Assembly (NCBI RefSeq): GCF_009557055.1
Contig: NZ_CP045649.1
Span: 496,001 to 560,000 of the forward strand
Length of the DNA: 64,000 nt
From: Nocardioides sp. dk884
GTDB taxonomy: Bacteria > Actinomycetota > Actinomycetes > Propionibacteriales > Nocardioidaceae
Reading direction: 5' to 3'
Below the pieces are notes generated by a model that did not search any database, was not told the DNA's origin, and saw nothing but the letters and a program-made list of their open reading frames with translations. The translations under genes and the position numbers were made by a program. Positions 47,306 to 55,326 of this stretch are shown here, one piece after another. Numbering within the stretch: the stretch's first letter is position 1; the number at the start of each line of letters is the position of its first letter.

Positions 47306-49005
47306 TGTCTTCCACGTCCCGCGAGCCCGGCACCGCCGAGGTCCCGCCCGACACCCCCGACACCCCCGACGGCAGTGGCCCGGGCGGCGGCACGCCGCGC
47401 CGTGGCGCCGGCGAGCTCGGCGTCCGTGAGCTGCTGCGCTGGGCGTGGCGCCAGATCACCTCGATGCGCACCGCGCTCGTGCTGCTGCTGCTGCTCGCGC
47501 TGGCGGCGGTGCCCGGCTCGATCATCCCGCAGGAGGGCGTGGACTCCCTCGCCACCTCGCAGTGGAAGGACGAGCACCCCGACCTGACCCCGGTCTATGA
47601 GTGGCTGGGCCTGTTCGACGTCTACGGCACGGTGTGGTTCTCCGCGATCTACCTCTTGTTGATGCTCTCGCTCGTCGGGTGCATCCTGCCGCGGACGTTC
47701 CACTACGCGAAGGCGATCCGCAAGCCCCCGCCGCGCGCGCCCCGCAACCTCTCCCGGCTGCCCGACCACGCGTCGTACACGACCGATGAGAGCGTCGATG
47801 AGGTCCTCGAGCGGGCCCGCCGGGCCCTGCGCGGCCGGCGCTACCGGGTGCGCCCGGCGGCGATGGACCCCGACGGCGAGGCCGCCGTGGCCAGCGAGAA
47901 GGGCTACCTGCGCGAGGTCGGCAACCTGCTCTTCCACGTCTCGGTGATCGTGGTGCTGGTCGGCTTCGCGGCGGGCTCGCTGTTCGGCTACCGCGGCGGC
48001 GTGCTGCTGGTGGTCGGCAACGGGTTCTCCAACAGCCTGACCCAGTACGACGACTTCGTCCCCGGCGACCTCTTCGACCCCGACGAGATGGAGCCGTTCT
48101 CCTTCACCGTCGACGAGTTCGACGTGGACTGGCTGACCACCGGCCCGCGTGCCGGCATGGCCCAGAAGTTCAACGCCTCGTTGCGCTACAAGGAGGGCCG
48201 CGACGGCGAGGAGAAGGAGTACGACCTGCGGGTCAACCACCCGCTGGCGATCGGCGACACCGAGGTCTTCCTCATCGGCCACGGCTACGCCCCGGTGATC
48301 ACGATCCGCGACGGCAACGGCGACGTGACCTACAGCGGCCCGACGATCTTCCTGCCCCAGGACATGAGCCTGTACTCCTTCGGCGTGGTCAAGGCGCCGG
48401 ACTCCCCGACCGGGCAGGTCGGCCTCGAGGGCGTCTTCTACCCGACGTTCTCGATGACGCCGGACGGCGACCCGGTCAACGTCTTCGGCGACCTGGCCAA
48501 CCCGCTGCTCTCGGTGCTCGTCTACACCGGCGACCTGGGCCTCGACGACGGCGTTCCGCAGTCGGTCTACGTGCTGCCCAAGGACGACGCCGAGCAGGTC
48601 ACCAACCCCGACGGCACCCCGCTGCGCCTGGACATGCAGCCCGGCGACACCGTGCAGCTGCCCGACGGTCTGGGCTCGGTCAGCTTCGAGGGCGTCGAGC
48701 GCTGGAACCGGCTCCAGATCAGCCAGAGCCCCGGCAAGATGGTCGCGCTCACGGGCGTGGTCCTGGCCCTGGTCGGCCTGCTGGGCTCGCTGTTCATCCG
48801 GCCCCGACGCGTCTGGGTGCGAGCCCGTCGCGAGGCAGGGGTGACACTGGTGGAGATCGCCGCGCTGGACCGCTCCGGCGGCGGCGACGTGTCCACCGAG
48901 ATCGACGCGCTCCTCGAGGCGCTGGGCGCGCCCGACGGCCGGGAGCGCCCGCACGACCCGCAGAACCCGACTCAGCACCACCCCCGGTCCAAGGAGGACT
49001 CGTGA
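47305..49005 (+). CDS. resB: Cytochrome c biogenesis protein ResB
   Basis: A 566-residue membrane protein of system II haem ligation. After a Pro/Asp/Gly-rich cytoplasmic N-terminus there are transmembrane segments near residues 55-75 (MRTALVLLLLLALAAVPGSI), 112-130 and 210-230 (LLFHVSVIVVLVGFAAGSLFG), a large extracytoplasmic domain, and a final one near 475-495 (VALTGVVLALVGLLGSLFI). With CcsB it transports and attaches haem to apocytochrome c. Overlaps ccsB by four bases. Confidence 0.94.
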   Translation: MSSTSREPGTAEVPPDTPDTPDGSGPGGGTPRRGAGELGVRELLRWAWRQITSMRTALVLLLLLALAAVPGSIIPQEGVDSLATSQWKDEHPDLTPVYEWLGLFDVYGTVWFSAIYLLLMLSLVGCILPRTFHYAKAIRKPPPRAPRNLSRLPDHASYTTDESVDEVLERARRALRGRRYRVRPAAMDPDGEAAVASEKGYLREVGNLLFHVSVIVVLVGFAAGSLFGYRGGVLLVVGNGFSNSLTQYDDFVPGDLFDPDEMEPFSFTVDEFDVDWLTTGPRAGMAQKFNASLRYKEGRDGEEKEYDLRVNHPLAIGDTEVFLIGHGYAPVITIRDGNGDVTYSGPTIFLPQDMSLYSFGVVKAPDSPTGQVGLEGVFYPTFSMTPDGDPVNVFGDLANPLLSVLVYTGDLGLDDGVPQSVYVLPKDDAEQVTNPDGTPLRLDMQPGDTVQLPDGLGSVSFEGVERWNRLQISQSPGKMVALTGVVLALVGLLGSLFIRPRRVWVRARREAGVTLVEIAALDRSGGGDVSTEIDALLEALGAPDGRERPHDPQNPTQHHPRSKEDS

Positions 49006-50051
49006 GCAACGCAGCGTGGGAGACCCTCAGCAACCAGGCGCTCGTCGTCTGTGGTGCGGTGTACTTCCTGGCCCTGCTGTCCCATCTCATCGAGTGGTCG
49101 GCGCTGCGCAAGCTGCCCGCCTCGGTGGGCTCGGTGACCGCGCCGGCCGAGTCCGGCCGAGTCCGTGGTGGCGTCGCCGTCGCCACCGGCGGGCCCGGTG
49201 ACGACACGGGCGAGCCGGTCGACGAGGACGCCGTACGCCGTACCACCCTGTTCGGGCGCCTGGGCCTGCTGCTGCTGATCCTGGCCACCGCCGTGCACGC
49301 GGTCTCGCTGGTCTCGCGCGGCATGGCCGCGGACCCCAACCGGGTGCCGTGGGGCAACATGTTCGAGTTCACCCTCTCGGCGACCTTCGTGCTCTCGCTG
49401 GGCTACCTGCTGGTCTACCGGCGCTACTCGCTGGCCTGGATGGGCCCGATCGTCGCCGGCGTCGAGGTGTCGGTGCTGATGGCGGCCGCGATCTGGCTGC
49501 ACGACGAGGTGGCCCCGCTCACCGAGGCGCTCGACTCGCCGTGGCTGGTGATCCACGTGGTCTCCGCGGTGATCGCCACCGGCGCCTTCACCCTCGGCGG
49601 CATCGCCTCGGTGCTGTACCTGCTCAAGGAGCGCGCCGTCGCGAAGGGCCGCACCCGCGGCTACCTCGCCCGGGTGCCGTCCCCGGCCCGCCTGGACGTG
49701 GTGTCCTACCGCATGCACGCCTTCGCGTTCCCGGTGTGGACCTTCGCGGCGCTGATCAGCGGACCGATCTGGGCGCACCAGGCCTGGGCGTCGTACTGGA
49801 GCTGGGACCCCAAGGAGGTCTGGGCCTTCATCACCTGGGTCATCTACGCCGCCTACCTCCACGCCCGGGCCACCGCGGGCTGGAAGGGCCGCAACGCCGC
49901 GATCCTGGCCCTGGTCGGCCTGGCCACCCTGTGGTTCAACTTCATCGGCATCAACTTCTTCTCCTCGACCAGCCAGCACTCCTACGCCGCGCCGGAGCTG
50001 GGTGCGACGAGCGCCGTGACCGCGCCGGTGTCGCCGGGCGCCACCGGCTGA
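49002..50051 (+). CDS. ccsB: Cytochrome c biogenesis protein CcsB/CcsA
   Basis: A 349-residue polytopic haem handler with the tryptophan-rich WWD-type motif WASYWSWDPKEVWAFITW, conserved PWGNMFEFTLSATF, and His-containing loops (IWLHDEV, YRMHAFAFPVWTFAAL) for haem ligation. It partners ResB in delivering haem to apocytochrome c on the outer membrane face. GTG 49002 overlaps the resB stop. The gene closes the hemL-to-ccsB run and is followed by a strong hairpin. Confidence 0.95.
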   Translation: MSNAAWETLSNQALVVCGAVYFLALLSHLIEWSALRKLPASVGSVTAPAESGRVRGGVAVATGGPGDDTGEPVDEDAVRRTTLFGRLGLLLLILATAVHAVSLVSRGMAADPNRVPWGNMFEFTLSATFVLSLGYLLVYRRYSLAWMGPIVAGVEVSVLMAAAIWLHDEVAPLTEALDSPWLVIHVVSAVIATGAFTLGGIASVLYLLKERAVAKGRTRGYLARVPSPARLDVVSYRMHAFAFPVWTFAALISGPIWAHQAWASYWSWDPKEVWAFITWVIYAAYLHARATAGWKGRNAAILALVGLATLWFNFIGINFFSSTSQHSYAAPELGATSAVTAPVSPGATG

Positions 50052-50072
50052 CACGCGGTCCTGCAGACGCGG

Positions 50073-50107
50073 ACGGGCCCCGACCACCACTGGTGGTCGG
50101 GGCCCGT
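50073..50107. terminator. Strong terminator after ccsB
   Basis: A 17-base inverted repeat (ACGGGCCCCGACCACCA / TGGTGGTCGGGGCCCGT) around a single central C, so the practical stem is about 15 bp. It lies between convergent genes. Confidence 0.8.
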
Positions 50108-50157
50108 TGCGTACGTCGGGGGGTCCGGCTCCGCGAGCCGCCGGCGGGGTGGAGCGC

Positions 50158-50379
50158 TCAGCCGGGGGCGGGGCTCTCGGGGTCCTCGGGGTGCCGCCGC
50201 TTGCGCTCGAGGTCGCGCAGGAAGTCCTCGTCGTCGTCGGGGGCGATGATCCGCGGCGGCTGAGGGCGCGGGCGGCGCGGGCGGGGCAGGCCCGGCGCCT
50301 GGCCGGACCGCTGCATGGCACGGACGGCGAGATAGGTCACCGCGGCGAAGATGGCGACGACGAGAAGGAACTTCAGCAC
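50158..50379 (-). CDS. Small single-pass membrane protein, hypothetical
   Basis: A 73-residue protein: one N-terminal hydrophobic segment (FLLVVAIFAAVTYLAVRAM) followed by a Pro/Arg-rich then Asp/Glu/Lys/Arg-rich cytoplasmic-looking tail (DDDEDFLRDLERKRR). Function unknown. GTG start is preceded by TAGGCTGGAGGT, which could act as a leaderless -10 or as a ribosome binding site. Divergent from the DUF4229 gene with 55 bases between starts. Confidence 0.7.
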   Translation of the reverse strand: MLKFLLVVAIFAAVTYLAVRAMQRSGQAPGLPRPRRPRPQPPRIIAPDDDEDFLRDLERKRRHPEDPESPAPG

Positions 50380-50385
50380 ACCTCC

Positions 50386-50391
50386 AGCCTA
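50386..50391 (-). promoter_or_regulatory. Candidate leaderless -10 (TAGGCT) for the 73-residue protein
   Basis: Reverse-strand TAGGCT, 6 bases (GGAGGT), GTG 50379. It faces the TACCCT of the DUF4229 gene 32 bases away. Confidence 0.4.
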
Positions 50392-50422
50392 GGCCGGGGC
50401 CGGTCGTGCCCGGGCCGGCGGA

Positions 50423-50428
50423 TACCCT
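50423..50428 (+). promoter_or_regulatory. Candidate leaderless -10 (TACCCT) for the DUF4229 gene
   Basis: TACCCT, 6 bases (GAGGGG), GTG 50435. Confidence 0.4.
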
Positions 50429-50434
50429 GAGGGG

Positions 50435-50701
50435 GTGAAGGAGTTCTGGATCTACACCGGCCTGCGGGCGCTGCTCTTCCTCGCGGCACTGGGTGTCGTG
50501 TCGGGTGTGTGGTGGCTGATCACCGGCGGCGTCGACCTCTTCTTCGCCGTGATCGTGGCGTTCCTGATCAGCGGCTTCAGCTCGTTGGTCCTGCTCGACA
50601 AGTACCGCGAGGCCTTCGCGCTGCGGGTGCAGCAGCGCGCGGACCGGGCGGCCGCGAAGTTCCAGGAGCGCGCCGCCAGCGAGGACGACGACCAGCGCTG
50701 A
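50435..50701 (+). CDS. DUF4229 small membrane protein
   Basis: An 88-residue protein with two hydrophobic segments (LRALLFLAALGVVSGVWWLI and LFFAVIVAFLISGFSSLVLL) and a charged C-terminus (KYREAF, AARFQER-like AAKFQERAA). The layout fits DUF4229, a conserved actinobacterial membrane family of unknown function often near menaquinone and cytochrome c genes. Here it lies between the ccs and men clusters. Confidence 0.82.
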   Translation: MKEFWIYTGLRALLFLAALGVVSGVWWLITGGVDLFFAVIVAFLISGFSSLVLLDKYREAFALRVQQRADRAAAKFQERAASEDDDQR

Positions 50702-51006
50702 GCCGCGTCGGCTTCCGCTGCTGCTTCTGGCGCTGCGGGTGCCCGGGGGGGGGTAGGTGTTTATCGGCGCAATTGCGCGGATAAACACCGGTACGGCGGG
50801 GTTCCAGGTGCTTTTCCGCGCAATTGCGCAGTTATGCGCACCCCGCCGCAGCCCGCGCCCCGCGGCGCCCAGGCCCGCGGCGCCCAGGCCGCTGTGGCCA
50901 GGGGCACGTTTGTGCCTCACGGCCCGGAGGCAGGCGTAACGGGAGGTCGTCTTGGTCATCGGCGCCGCCGTGCGGCGACTTCCGTTGCCACCGGGGGATC
51001 CCTTCC
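50702..51006. other. Intergenic region with repeat copy 2 and the duplicated lipoprotein leader
   Basis: These 305 bases hold the paired-palindrome element (50756-50843) and then a leader homologous to that of the second lipoprotein: GGCAGGC...GGGAGG...TCATCGG...CCGGGGGAT occur in the same order before both ATGs. No gene of its own is supported. Confidence 0.6.
50756..50843 (+). repeat. Paired-palindrome repeat, copy 2
   Basis: First palindrome 50756-50789 (arms GGTGTTTATCGGCGCAA / TTGCGCGGATAAACACC, one mismatched pair). Spacer has GGCGGGGTTCCAGGTG. Second palindrome has the core GCGCAATTGCGC (50818-50829) and is followed by AGTTATGCGCACC. GGTG at the left and CACC at the right end form short terminal inverted repeats. 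Confidence 0.75.
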
Positions 51007-51705
51007 ATGCGTCTTGCCCGCTCCGTCCGCCTCTCCGTCGCCGCCGTCGCCTGCACCGGCCTGCTCGCGCTGAGCGCCTGCTCCGGGGACTCTGAGCCGG
51101 AAGCGAAGGAGGCCGAGTCCAGCGAGGCGCCCGCCGGGGACGCCGCCGCGGAGGTGGAGGCGACACCGGTCGAGGGACAGCCCGACTGGGCCAACCCGCT
51201 GGCCACCGGCGGTGAGCTGATCTCGACCTTCGACGTCGGTGACATCACCGTCGAGGTGCACCAGGTGGGCACCGACACGGCCGAGCGGGACGGCACCTTC
51301 GTGAACTCCGAGACCGAGGAGCCGCTGCTGGCGAAGGGCGAGGAGATCGTGTTCGTGAACTACGTGATCACCAACAACGGCGACCCCATCGACCTCGGGC
51401 CCAGCCTGGTCAAGATCACGCCCCGCTACGACGACTGGGAGTACCTCATCGGGATGGACTCGATGTTCGACGCCGACCAGTTCGAGGAGCTGGGCGTGAA
51501 CATCGGCGCCCTGGGCCCCGACGGCTACCGCGAGCCGGCGGTGTACCCCTTCGGCGCGGGGGAGACCTACTCCTACGCCGAGAACTTCATCTACCAGGAG
51601 AACTCCCCGATCACCTTCACGGCGGAGGCCGTCCCGGTCGACGCGGAGGGCGAGTCGCTGCAGCGCAAGCGCCTCGACGGCAGCGGCACCGCGACGATCC
51701 GCTGA
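51007..51705 (+). CDS. Putative lipoprotein, paralogue A
   Basis: A 232-residue exported lipoprotein: basic N-terminus, hydrophobic core SVAAVACTGLLALSAC with lipobox LSAC (Cys ~25), acidic Glu/Ala/Ser linker, then a probable beta-rich domain (GEEIVFVNYVITNNGDPIDLG, RYDDWEYLIGMDSMFDADQF, GETYSYAENFIYQ). Function unknown. Closely related along its whole length to the gene at 52288. GGGGGAT stands before the ATG. It is part of the upstream unit of a tandem duplication. Confidence 0.85.
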   Translation: MRLARSVRLSVAAVACTGLLALSACSGDSEPEAKEAESSEAPAGDAAAEVEATPVEGQPDWANPLATGGELISTFDVGDITVEVHQVGTDTAERDGTFVNSETEEPLLAKGEEIVFVNYVITNNGDPIDLGPSLVKITPRYDDWEYLIGMDSMFDADQFEELGVNIGALGPDGYREPAVYPFGAGETYSYAENFIYQENSPITFTAEAVPVDAEGESLQRKRLDGSGTATIR

Positions 51706-51708
51706 GCC

Positions 51709-51742
51709 AGAGGGCCCGCCGTCCCCGGACGGCGGGCCCTCT
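51709..51742. terminator. Hairpin terminator after lipoprotein A
   Basis: A perfect 16-bp stem (AGAGGGCCCGCCGTCC / GGACGGCGGGCCCTCT) with a CC loop, 3 bases after the stop. Confidence 0.8.
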
Positions 51743-51751
51743 GCTGCGGCG

Positions 51752-52018
51752 TCAGACCAGCACGAGCGCGGCGGCGACCAGGACCGCCCAGGCGGCCTCG
51801 GCGAGGCCGGTGGACTGGATGACCGGCAGCGCGGGCACCACGAACAGCATGTCGCGCAGGTTGTTGACGACCAGCACCCGCAGGCGAGGGCGCCGATGCC
51901 GATCGAGGCCAGCAGCGCGGGGAGCTCGAAGGTCTCGGTCTGCACGTAGGTCGTGCCGACCACCGCGACCAGCCCGAAGAAGACGAAGACGAAGACCATG
52001 ACCACGCCCAGGCCGAGG
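51752..52018 (-). pseudogene. Decayed partial duplicate of menA
   Basis: About 267 bases closely match the 3' half of menA (53097-53557), from the stop codon TGA to GCCGAGG. Two blocks present in menA are deleted (one after TGGATGACCGG, one after CACGAACAGCA), one base is missing near 51885 (ACCACCAGCACCCC versus ACGACCAGCACCC), and GAAGAC is inserted near 51985. No start codon remains and the frame is broken. It abuts repeat copy 3, marking the joint of a tandem duplication. Confidence 0.85.
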
Positions 52019-52020
52019 CA

Positions 52021-52107
52021 GGTGTCTTTCCGCGCAATTGCGCCGAAGAGCACTGGCGCGGCCGAGATCGGGTTGCTTTTCCCAGCGATTGCGCGATCGC
52101 GCGCACC
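52021..52107 (+). repeat. Paired-palindrome repeat, copy 3
   Basis: First palindrome around 52024-52052 with core GCGCAATTGCGC (52032-52043) and imperfect arms; spacer ATCGGGTTGCTTTTCC; second palindrome decayed (GCGATTGCGC, then GCGATCGCGCGCACC). Same order and length as copy 2, with 12 of 16 arm positions still pairing in the first palindrome. It begins 2 bases after the menA remnant. Confidence 0.7.
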
Positions 52108-52287
52108 CGAGGGCCGGTAGGGCCCTGACGCCTTCCCCGGCGACCCTCCCGACGACCCCACGCCATCGCGTCCGCTATGCGGGCGGCGGCGTTTGCGCCG
52201 TACGTCGAGGTGGCAGGCAAAAAGGGAGGACCGATGAGTCATCGGCACCGCCGAGGGTCGGCCCTCCATCTACCGGGGGATTCATCC

Positions 52288-53016
52288 ATGCGCCTTTCCC
52301 GCTCCTTCCGCCTGTCCGTCGCCGCCGTCGCGTGCACCGGCCTGCTCTCACTGGCCGCCTGCTCCGAGGACTCCGAGCCGGAGTCGGAGACCGCAGCCGA
52401 GACAAGCGAGACTCCGGCCGATGACACCACCGAGGACGTCGAGCCCGTCGAGGACGAGGTGGAGGCGGAGCCGACGGCCGCCGCTGGTCAGCCCGAGTGG
52501 GCGAACCCGGCCACCAGCGCCGGTGACCTGATCTCGACCATCGAGGCCGGCGACGTCACCGTGGAGGTGTTCCAGGTCGGCACCGCCAAGGCGACCAAGG
52601 ACGGCAACTTCGCGGACCCCGAGACCAACAAGCCGCTGCTCGCCAAGGGCGAGGAGATCGTGTTCGTCAACTACGTGGTCACCAACGACGGCGACCCGAT
52701 CGACCTCGGTGCCAGCCTGGTGAGCATCACGGCTCGCTACGACGACTGGAAGTGGCTGCAGGGCATGGACTCCAGCCTCGACGACGCCCAGTTCGAGGAG
52801 CTGGGCCTCAACACCGACGCGCTCGCCCCGGGGGCCTACCGCGACCCGTCCGTGTACACCCTCGGCACCGGAGAGACGTACTCCTACGCGGAGAACTTCA
52901 AGTACCAGAAGGGCTCCCCGATCACCTTCGAGGCGGTCATCACCCCGGTCGACGCCGAGGGCGAGCTCCTCCACGACGACCGCATCGAGGGCACCGGCAC
53001 GGGCACGATCGTCTGA
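52288..53016 (+). CDS. Putative lipoprotein, paralogue B
   Basis: A 242-residue lipoprotein closely matching the gene at 51007: SVAAVACTGLLSLAAC with lipobox LAAC, a longer acidic Thr/Glu/Asp linker, GEEIVFVNYVVTNDGDPIDLG, RYDDWKWLQGMDSSLDDAQF and GETYSYAENFKYQ. Differences concentrate in the linker and C-terminal region, so both copies seem under constraint. Function unknown. It lies directly downstream of intact menA in the convergent orientation. Confidence 0.85.
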   Translation: MRLSRSFRLSVAAVACTGLLSLAACSEDSEPESETAAETSETPADDTTEDVEPVEDEVEAEPTAAAGQPEWANPATSAGDLISTIEAGDVTVEVFQVGTAKATKDGNFADPETNKPLLAKGEEIVFVNYVVTNDGDPIDLGASLVSITARYDDWKWLQGMDSSLDDAQFEELGLNTDALAPGAYRDPSVYTLGTGETYSYAENFKYQKGSPITFEAVITPVDAEGELLHDDRIEGTGTGTIV

Positions 53017-53028
53017 TCGTCCTCGAAC

Positions 53029-53063
53029 CGACCCGGCGTGACCGAGCAGGTCGCGCCGGGTCG
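53029..53063. terminator. Hairpin terminator between lipoprotein B and menA
   Basis: CGACCCGGCGTGACC / GGTCGCGCCGGGTCG, 15-bp stem with one G-T pair and a GAGCA loop, between convergent genes. Confidence 0.75.
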
Positions 53064-53096
53064 CGCGTCAGCCCGCGGCCGGGCGCCGGCGCAGGC

Positions 53097-53981
53097 TCAG
53101 ACCAGCACGAGCGCGGCGGCGACCAGGACCGCCCAGGCGACCTCGGCGAGGCCGGTGGACTGGATGACCGGGACCAGCGCCGGGCCGGTCGCCGTCGAGC
53201 GGACCGTGCGCAGCCCCGGCAGCGCGGGCACCACGAACAGCAGCCCGACCAACGCCCACCACGTCGTCACCGCCGCGACCGCCACGACGGAGGCGGCCGC
53301 GACGGCCACCAGGGCGACGTACAGGCCACGGGTCGCGGGGTCGCCCAGCCGCACCGCGAGGGTGCGCTTGCCGGACACGGTGTCGGTGGGGATGTCGCGC
53401 AGGTTGTTGACCACCAGCACCCCGCACGCGAGCGCGCCGATGCCGATCGAGGCCAGCAGCGCGGGGAGCTCGAAGGTCTCGGTCTGCACATACGTCGTGC
53501 CGACCACCGCGACCAGCCCGAAGAACACGAAGACCATCACCTCGCCCAAGCCGAGGTAGCCGTACGGCGTCGAGCCGCCGGTGTAGAACCAGGCCGCCAG
53601 CACGCAGATCACGCCGACGGCGAGCAGCCACCAGGCGGTCGTGGCGGCGAGCACCAGGCCCAGCACGCCGGCGACCCCGAAGGCGGTGAACGCGGCGCGC
53701 TTCACCGCGCCTGGCGTCGCGACCCCGGACCCCACCAGGCGCATCGGCCCGACCCGGTCGTCGTCGGTGCCGCGGATGCCGTCGGAGTAGTCGTTGGCGT
53801 AGTTGACGCCGACCTGGAGCGCCAGGCTCACCCCGAGGGCGAGCAGCGCCTTCCACCACACGAACCCGCCGGCGTACGCCGCGACGCCGGACCCGACGAG
53901 GACCGGGGCGATCGCGGCGGGAAGGGTGCGGGGGCGGGAGCCGGCGAGCCACTGGGCCGGCGTCGGAGTCGAAGGAGCCAC
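53097..53981 (-). CDS. menA: 1,4-dihydroxy-2-naphthoate polyprenyltransferase
   Basis: Membrane UbiA-superfamily enzyme that attaches the prenyl chain to dihydroxynaphthoate. The 294-residue protein has about eight hydrophobic segments and the Asp-rich motifs NYANDYSDGIRGTDDDR and VNNLRDIPTDTVSGKRT. Start SRPRTLPAAIAPVLVG is conserved. A decayed partial copy lies at 51752-52018. menE-menC-menD lie on the other strand beyond the MFS gene. Confidence 0.95.
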   Translation of the reverse strand: MAPSTPTPAQWLAGSRPRTLPAAIAPVLVGSGVAAYAGGFVWWKALLALGVSLALQVGVNYANDYSDGIRGTDDDRVGPMRLVGSGVATPGAVKRAAFTAFGVAGVLGLVLAATTAWWLLAVGVICVLAAWFYTGGSTPYGYLGLGEVMVFVFFGLVAVVGTTYVQTETFELPALLASIGIGALACGVLVVNNLRDIPTDTVSGKRTLAVRLGDPATRGLYVALVAVAAASVVAVAAVTTWWALVGLLFVVPALPGLRTVRSTATGPALVPVIQSTGLAEVAWAVLVAAALVLV

Positions 53982-54012
53982 GAGGACTGATTCAACCCGG
54001 CGCCGGCGCCGC

Positions 54013-55290
54013 TCACGCGGCCGGGTCCAGCTCGTGGCGCTCCAGGAACCGCTCGGCCATCCGCGAGGAGGGGTGGATCAGCACCGTGGCGAGCACGATG
54101 ATGGCGGCGATCAGCAGCCAGCCGGTCGCGCCCCACTCCATCGCCAGGTAGGTGTAGACGGCCGGCGCCCACACGTAGCCGAGGGTGTTGCCGAGGTTGC
54201 CGGCGCCCTGGTACTCCCCGCGCCGGTCGGGGTCGGAGAGCTCGGACTCGAAGGCCCACCCGGCGGCGGAGAGGAACAGCTCCGCGCCGGTGACGGTGAT
54301 GTGGCCCAGCCACACCAGCACGATCGTGGTCCAGCCGAGGGTGTCGTGGGTGACCAGCGTGATCAGGCAGGAGACCACGAAGAACCCGCTGCTGATCCGT
54401 GACGCCCGCAGCGCCGTGGGCAGGCCGCGCACCGTGCGCGCGACCATCATCGGCAAGAAGATGCACATCACCGTGTTGGTGCCGAACAGCAGCGCCAGCA
54501 GCACCCGGGGCGCGTCGGTCTCGGCGATCAGCCACAGCGGGATCACCGTGTGCAGCAGCACCTGGTTGGTGCCCAGCACACCGCCGAAGAACGAGGTGAG
54601 CAGGTAGCCCGGGTTGCGCAGCGCGCCCGGCACGAGGCGCTCGGCCTCGGCGTCCTCGATCGCCCCGCTGACCGCCTGCTCCAGGGCGCTGGGACGCTCG
54701 CGGTGGGGCGCCTTCGGCAGCCGGGTGATCCAGTAGGCGTTGCCGAGCATGAGCACGGCGGTGAACACCGGCAGCGCGGTCACCACCGCGTCGCTGTCGA
54801 AGGCCAGGGCGATGCCGCCGATCGCCGCGCCGCCGGTGAAGCCGAGGTTGAGCGCGGCGTACATGTAGGCCTGCGAGGCGACCCGCTCCGCGCGCGGCAC
54901 CAGGTCGAGCACGTAGGCGCCGCGGGCCGCACCGCCGGCGCTGTTGACCACCTCGAGCAGGATGCTCACCACGAGGAACGCCGTGAACCCGTCGATGAAC
55001 GGCCAGGCGGCGTAGGTGAGCGCGGTGCCGACCGCGCCGAGCGCCCAGGTGCGCTGCGGGCCGATCCGGTCGGCGAGCTTGCCGGCCGGGACGGCGACGA
55101 GGAACGACGCGACGCCGGCGAGGGTGATGCCGAGACCGACCTGGGCGGGCGTCAGACCGACGACGGTGGTGAAGAAGACGGCACTGGCGGTGATGAAGGT
55201 GCCGTCGCCGACGGCATAGAGAACCGACTGGACCGAGAGGCGGCCGGCGAGCGGGGTGGGTGGCGTGAACTGGTCCAGACGGGATGGCAC
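54013..55290 (-). CDS. Major facilitator superfamily transporter
   Basis: A 425-residue membrane protein with about 12 hydrophobic segments. Motif A appears as GKLADRIGPQRTW between segments 2 and 3, the beginning is PLAGRLSVQSVLYAVGDGTF, and a charged central loop (RERPSALEQAVSGAIEDAEAE) separates the halves. Substrate unknown. It lies between menA and menE, divergent from menE with 36 bases between starts; a link with menaquinone is contextual only. Confidence 0.85.
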   Translation of the reverse strand: MPSRLDQFTPPTPLAGRLSVQSVLYAVGDGTFITASAVFFTTVVGLTPAQVGLGITLAGVASFLVAVPAGKLADRIGPQRTWALGAVGTALTYAAWPFIDGFTAFLVVSILLEVVNSAGGAARGAYVLDLVPRAERVASQAYMYAALNLGFTGGAAIGGIALAFDSDAVVTALPVFTAVLMLGNAYWITRLPKAPHRERPSALEQAVSGAIEDAEAERLVPGALRNPGYLLTSFFGGVLGTNQVLLHTVIPLWLIAETDAPRVLLALLFGTNTVMCIFLPMMVARTVRGLPTALRASRISSGFFVVSCLITLVTHDTLGWTTIVLVWLGHITVTGAELFLSAAGWAFESELSDPDRRGEYQGAGNLGNTLGYVWAPAVYTYLAMEWGATGWLLIAAIIVLATVLIHPSSRMAERFLERHELDPAA

Positions 55291-55313
55291 GGAGAGATCA
55301 GAGCACGCGGGGA

Positions 55314-55319
55314 TAGCGT
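55314..55319 (+). promoter_or_regulatory. Candidate leaderless -10 (TAGCGT) for menE-menC-menD
   Basis: TAGCGT, 7 bases, GTG 55327, with no Shine-Dalgarno sequence. It would drive the three-gene men operon. Confidence 0.5.
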
Positions 55320-55326
55320 TCGTCCC

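Larger units (their letters stand above)
50756..53557. repeat. Tandem duplication: two element-lipoprotein-menA(3') units
   Basis: Unit 1 (50756-52018) and unit 2 (52021-53557) carry the same parts in the same order: paired-palindrome element, homologous leader, lipoprotein gene, hairpin, and the 3' half of menA. The joint lies where the menA remnant ends at GCCGAGG and the next element starts. Intact menA continues beyond 53557, so the duplicated segment ended inside menA. Confidence 0.8.

Noticed and set aside
51752..52018. The menA-like fragment as a functional short prenyltransferase
   Set aside because: It lacks the first Asp-rich motif and the start, and carries deletions and a frameshift.
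50956..52269. A 437-codon reverse frame running through lipoprotein A and the menA remnant
   Set aside because: It joins an antisense frame, part of the decayed menA and the palindromic repeat; not a plausible single protein.
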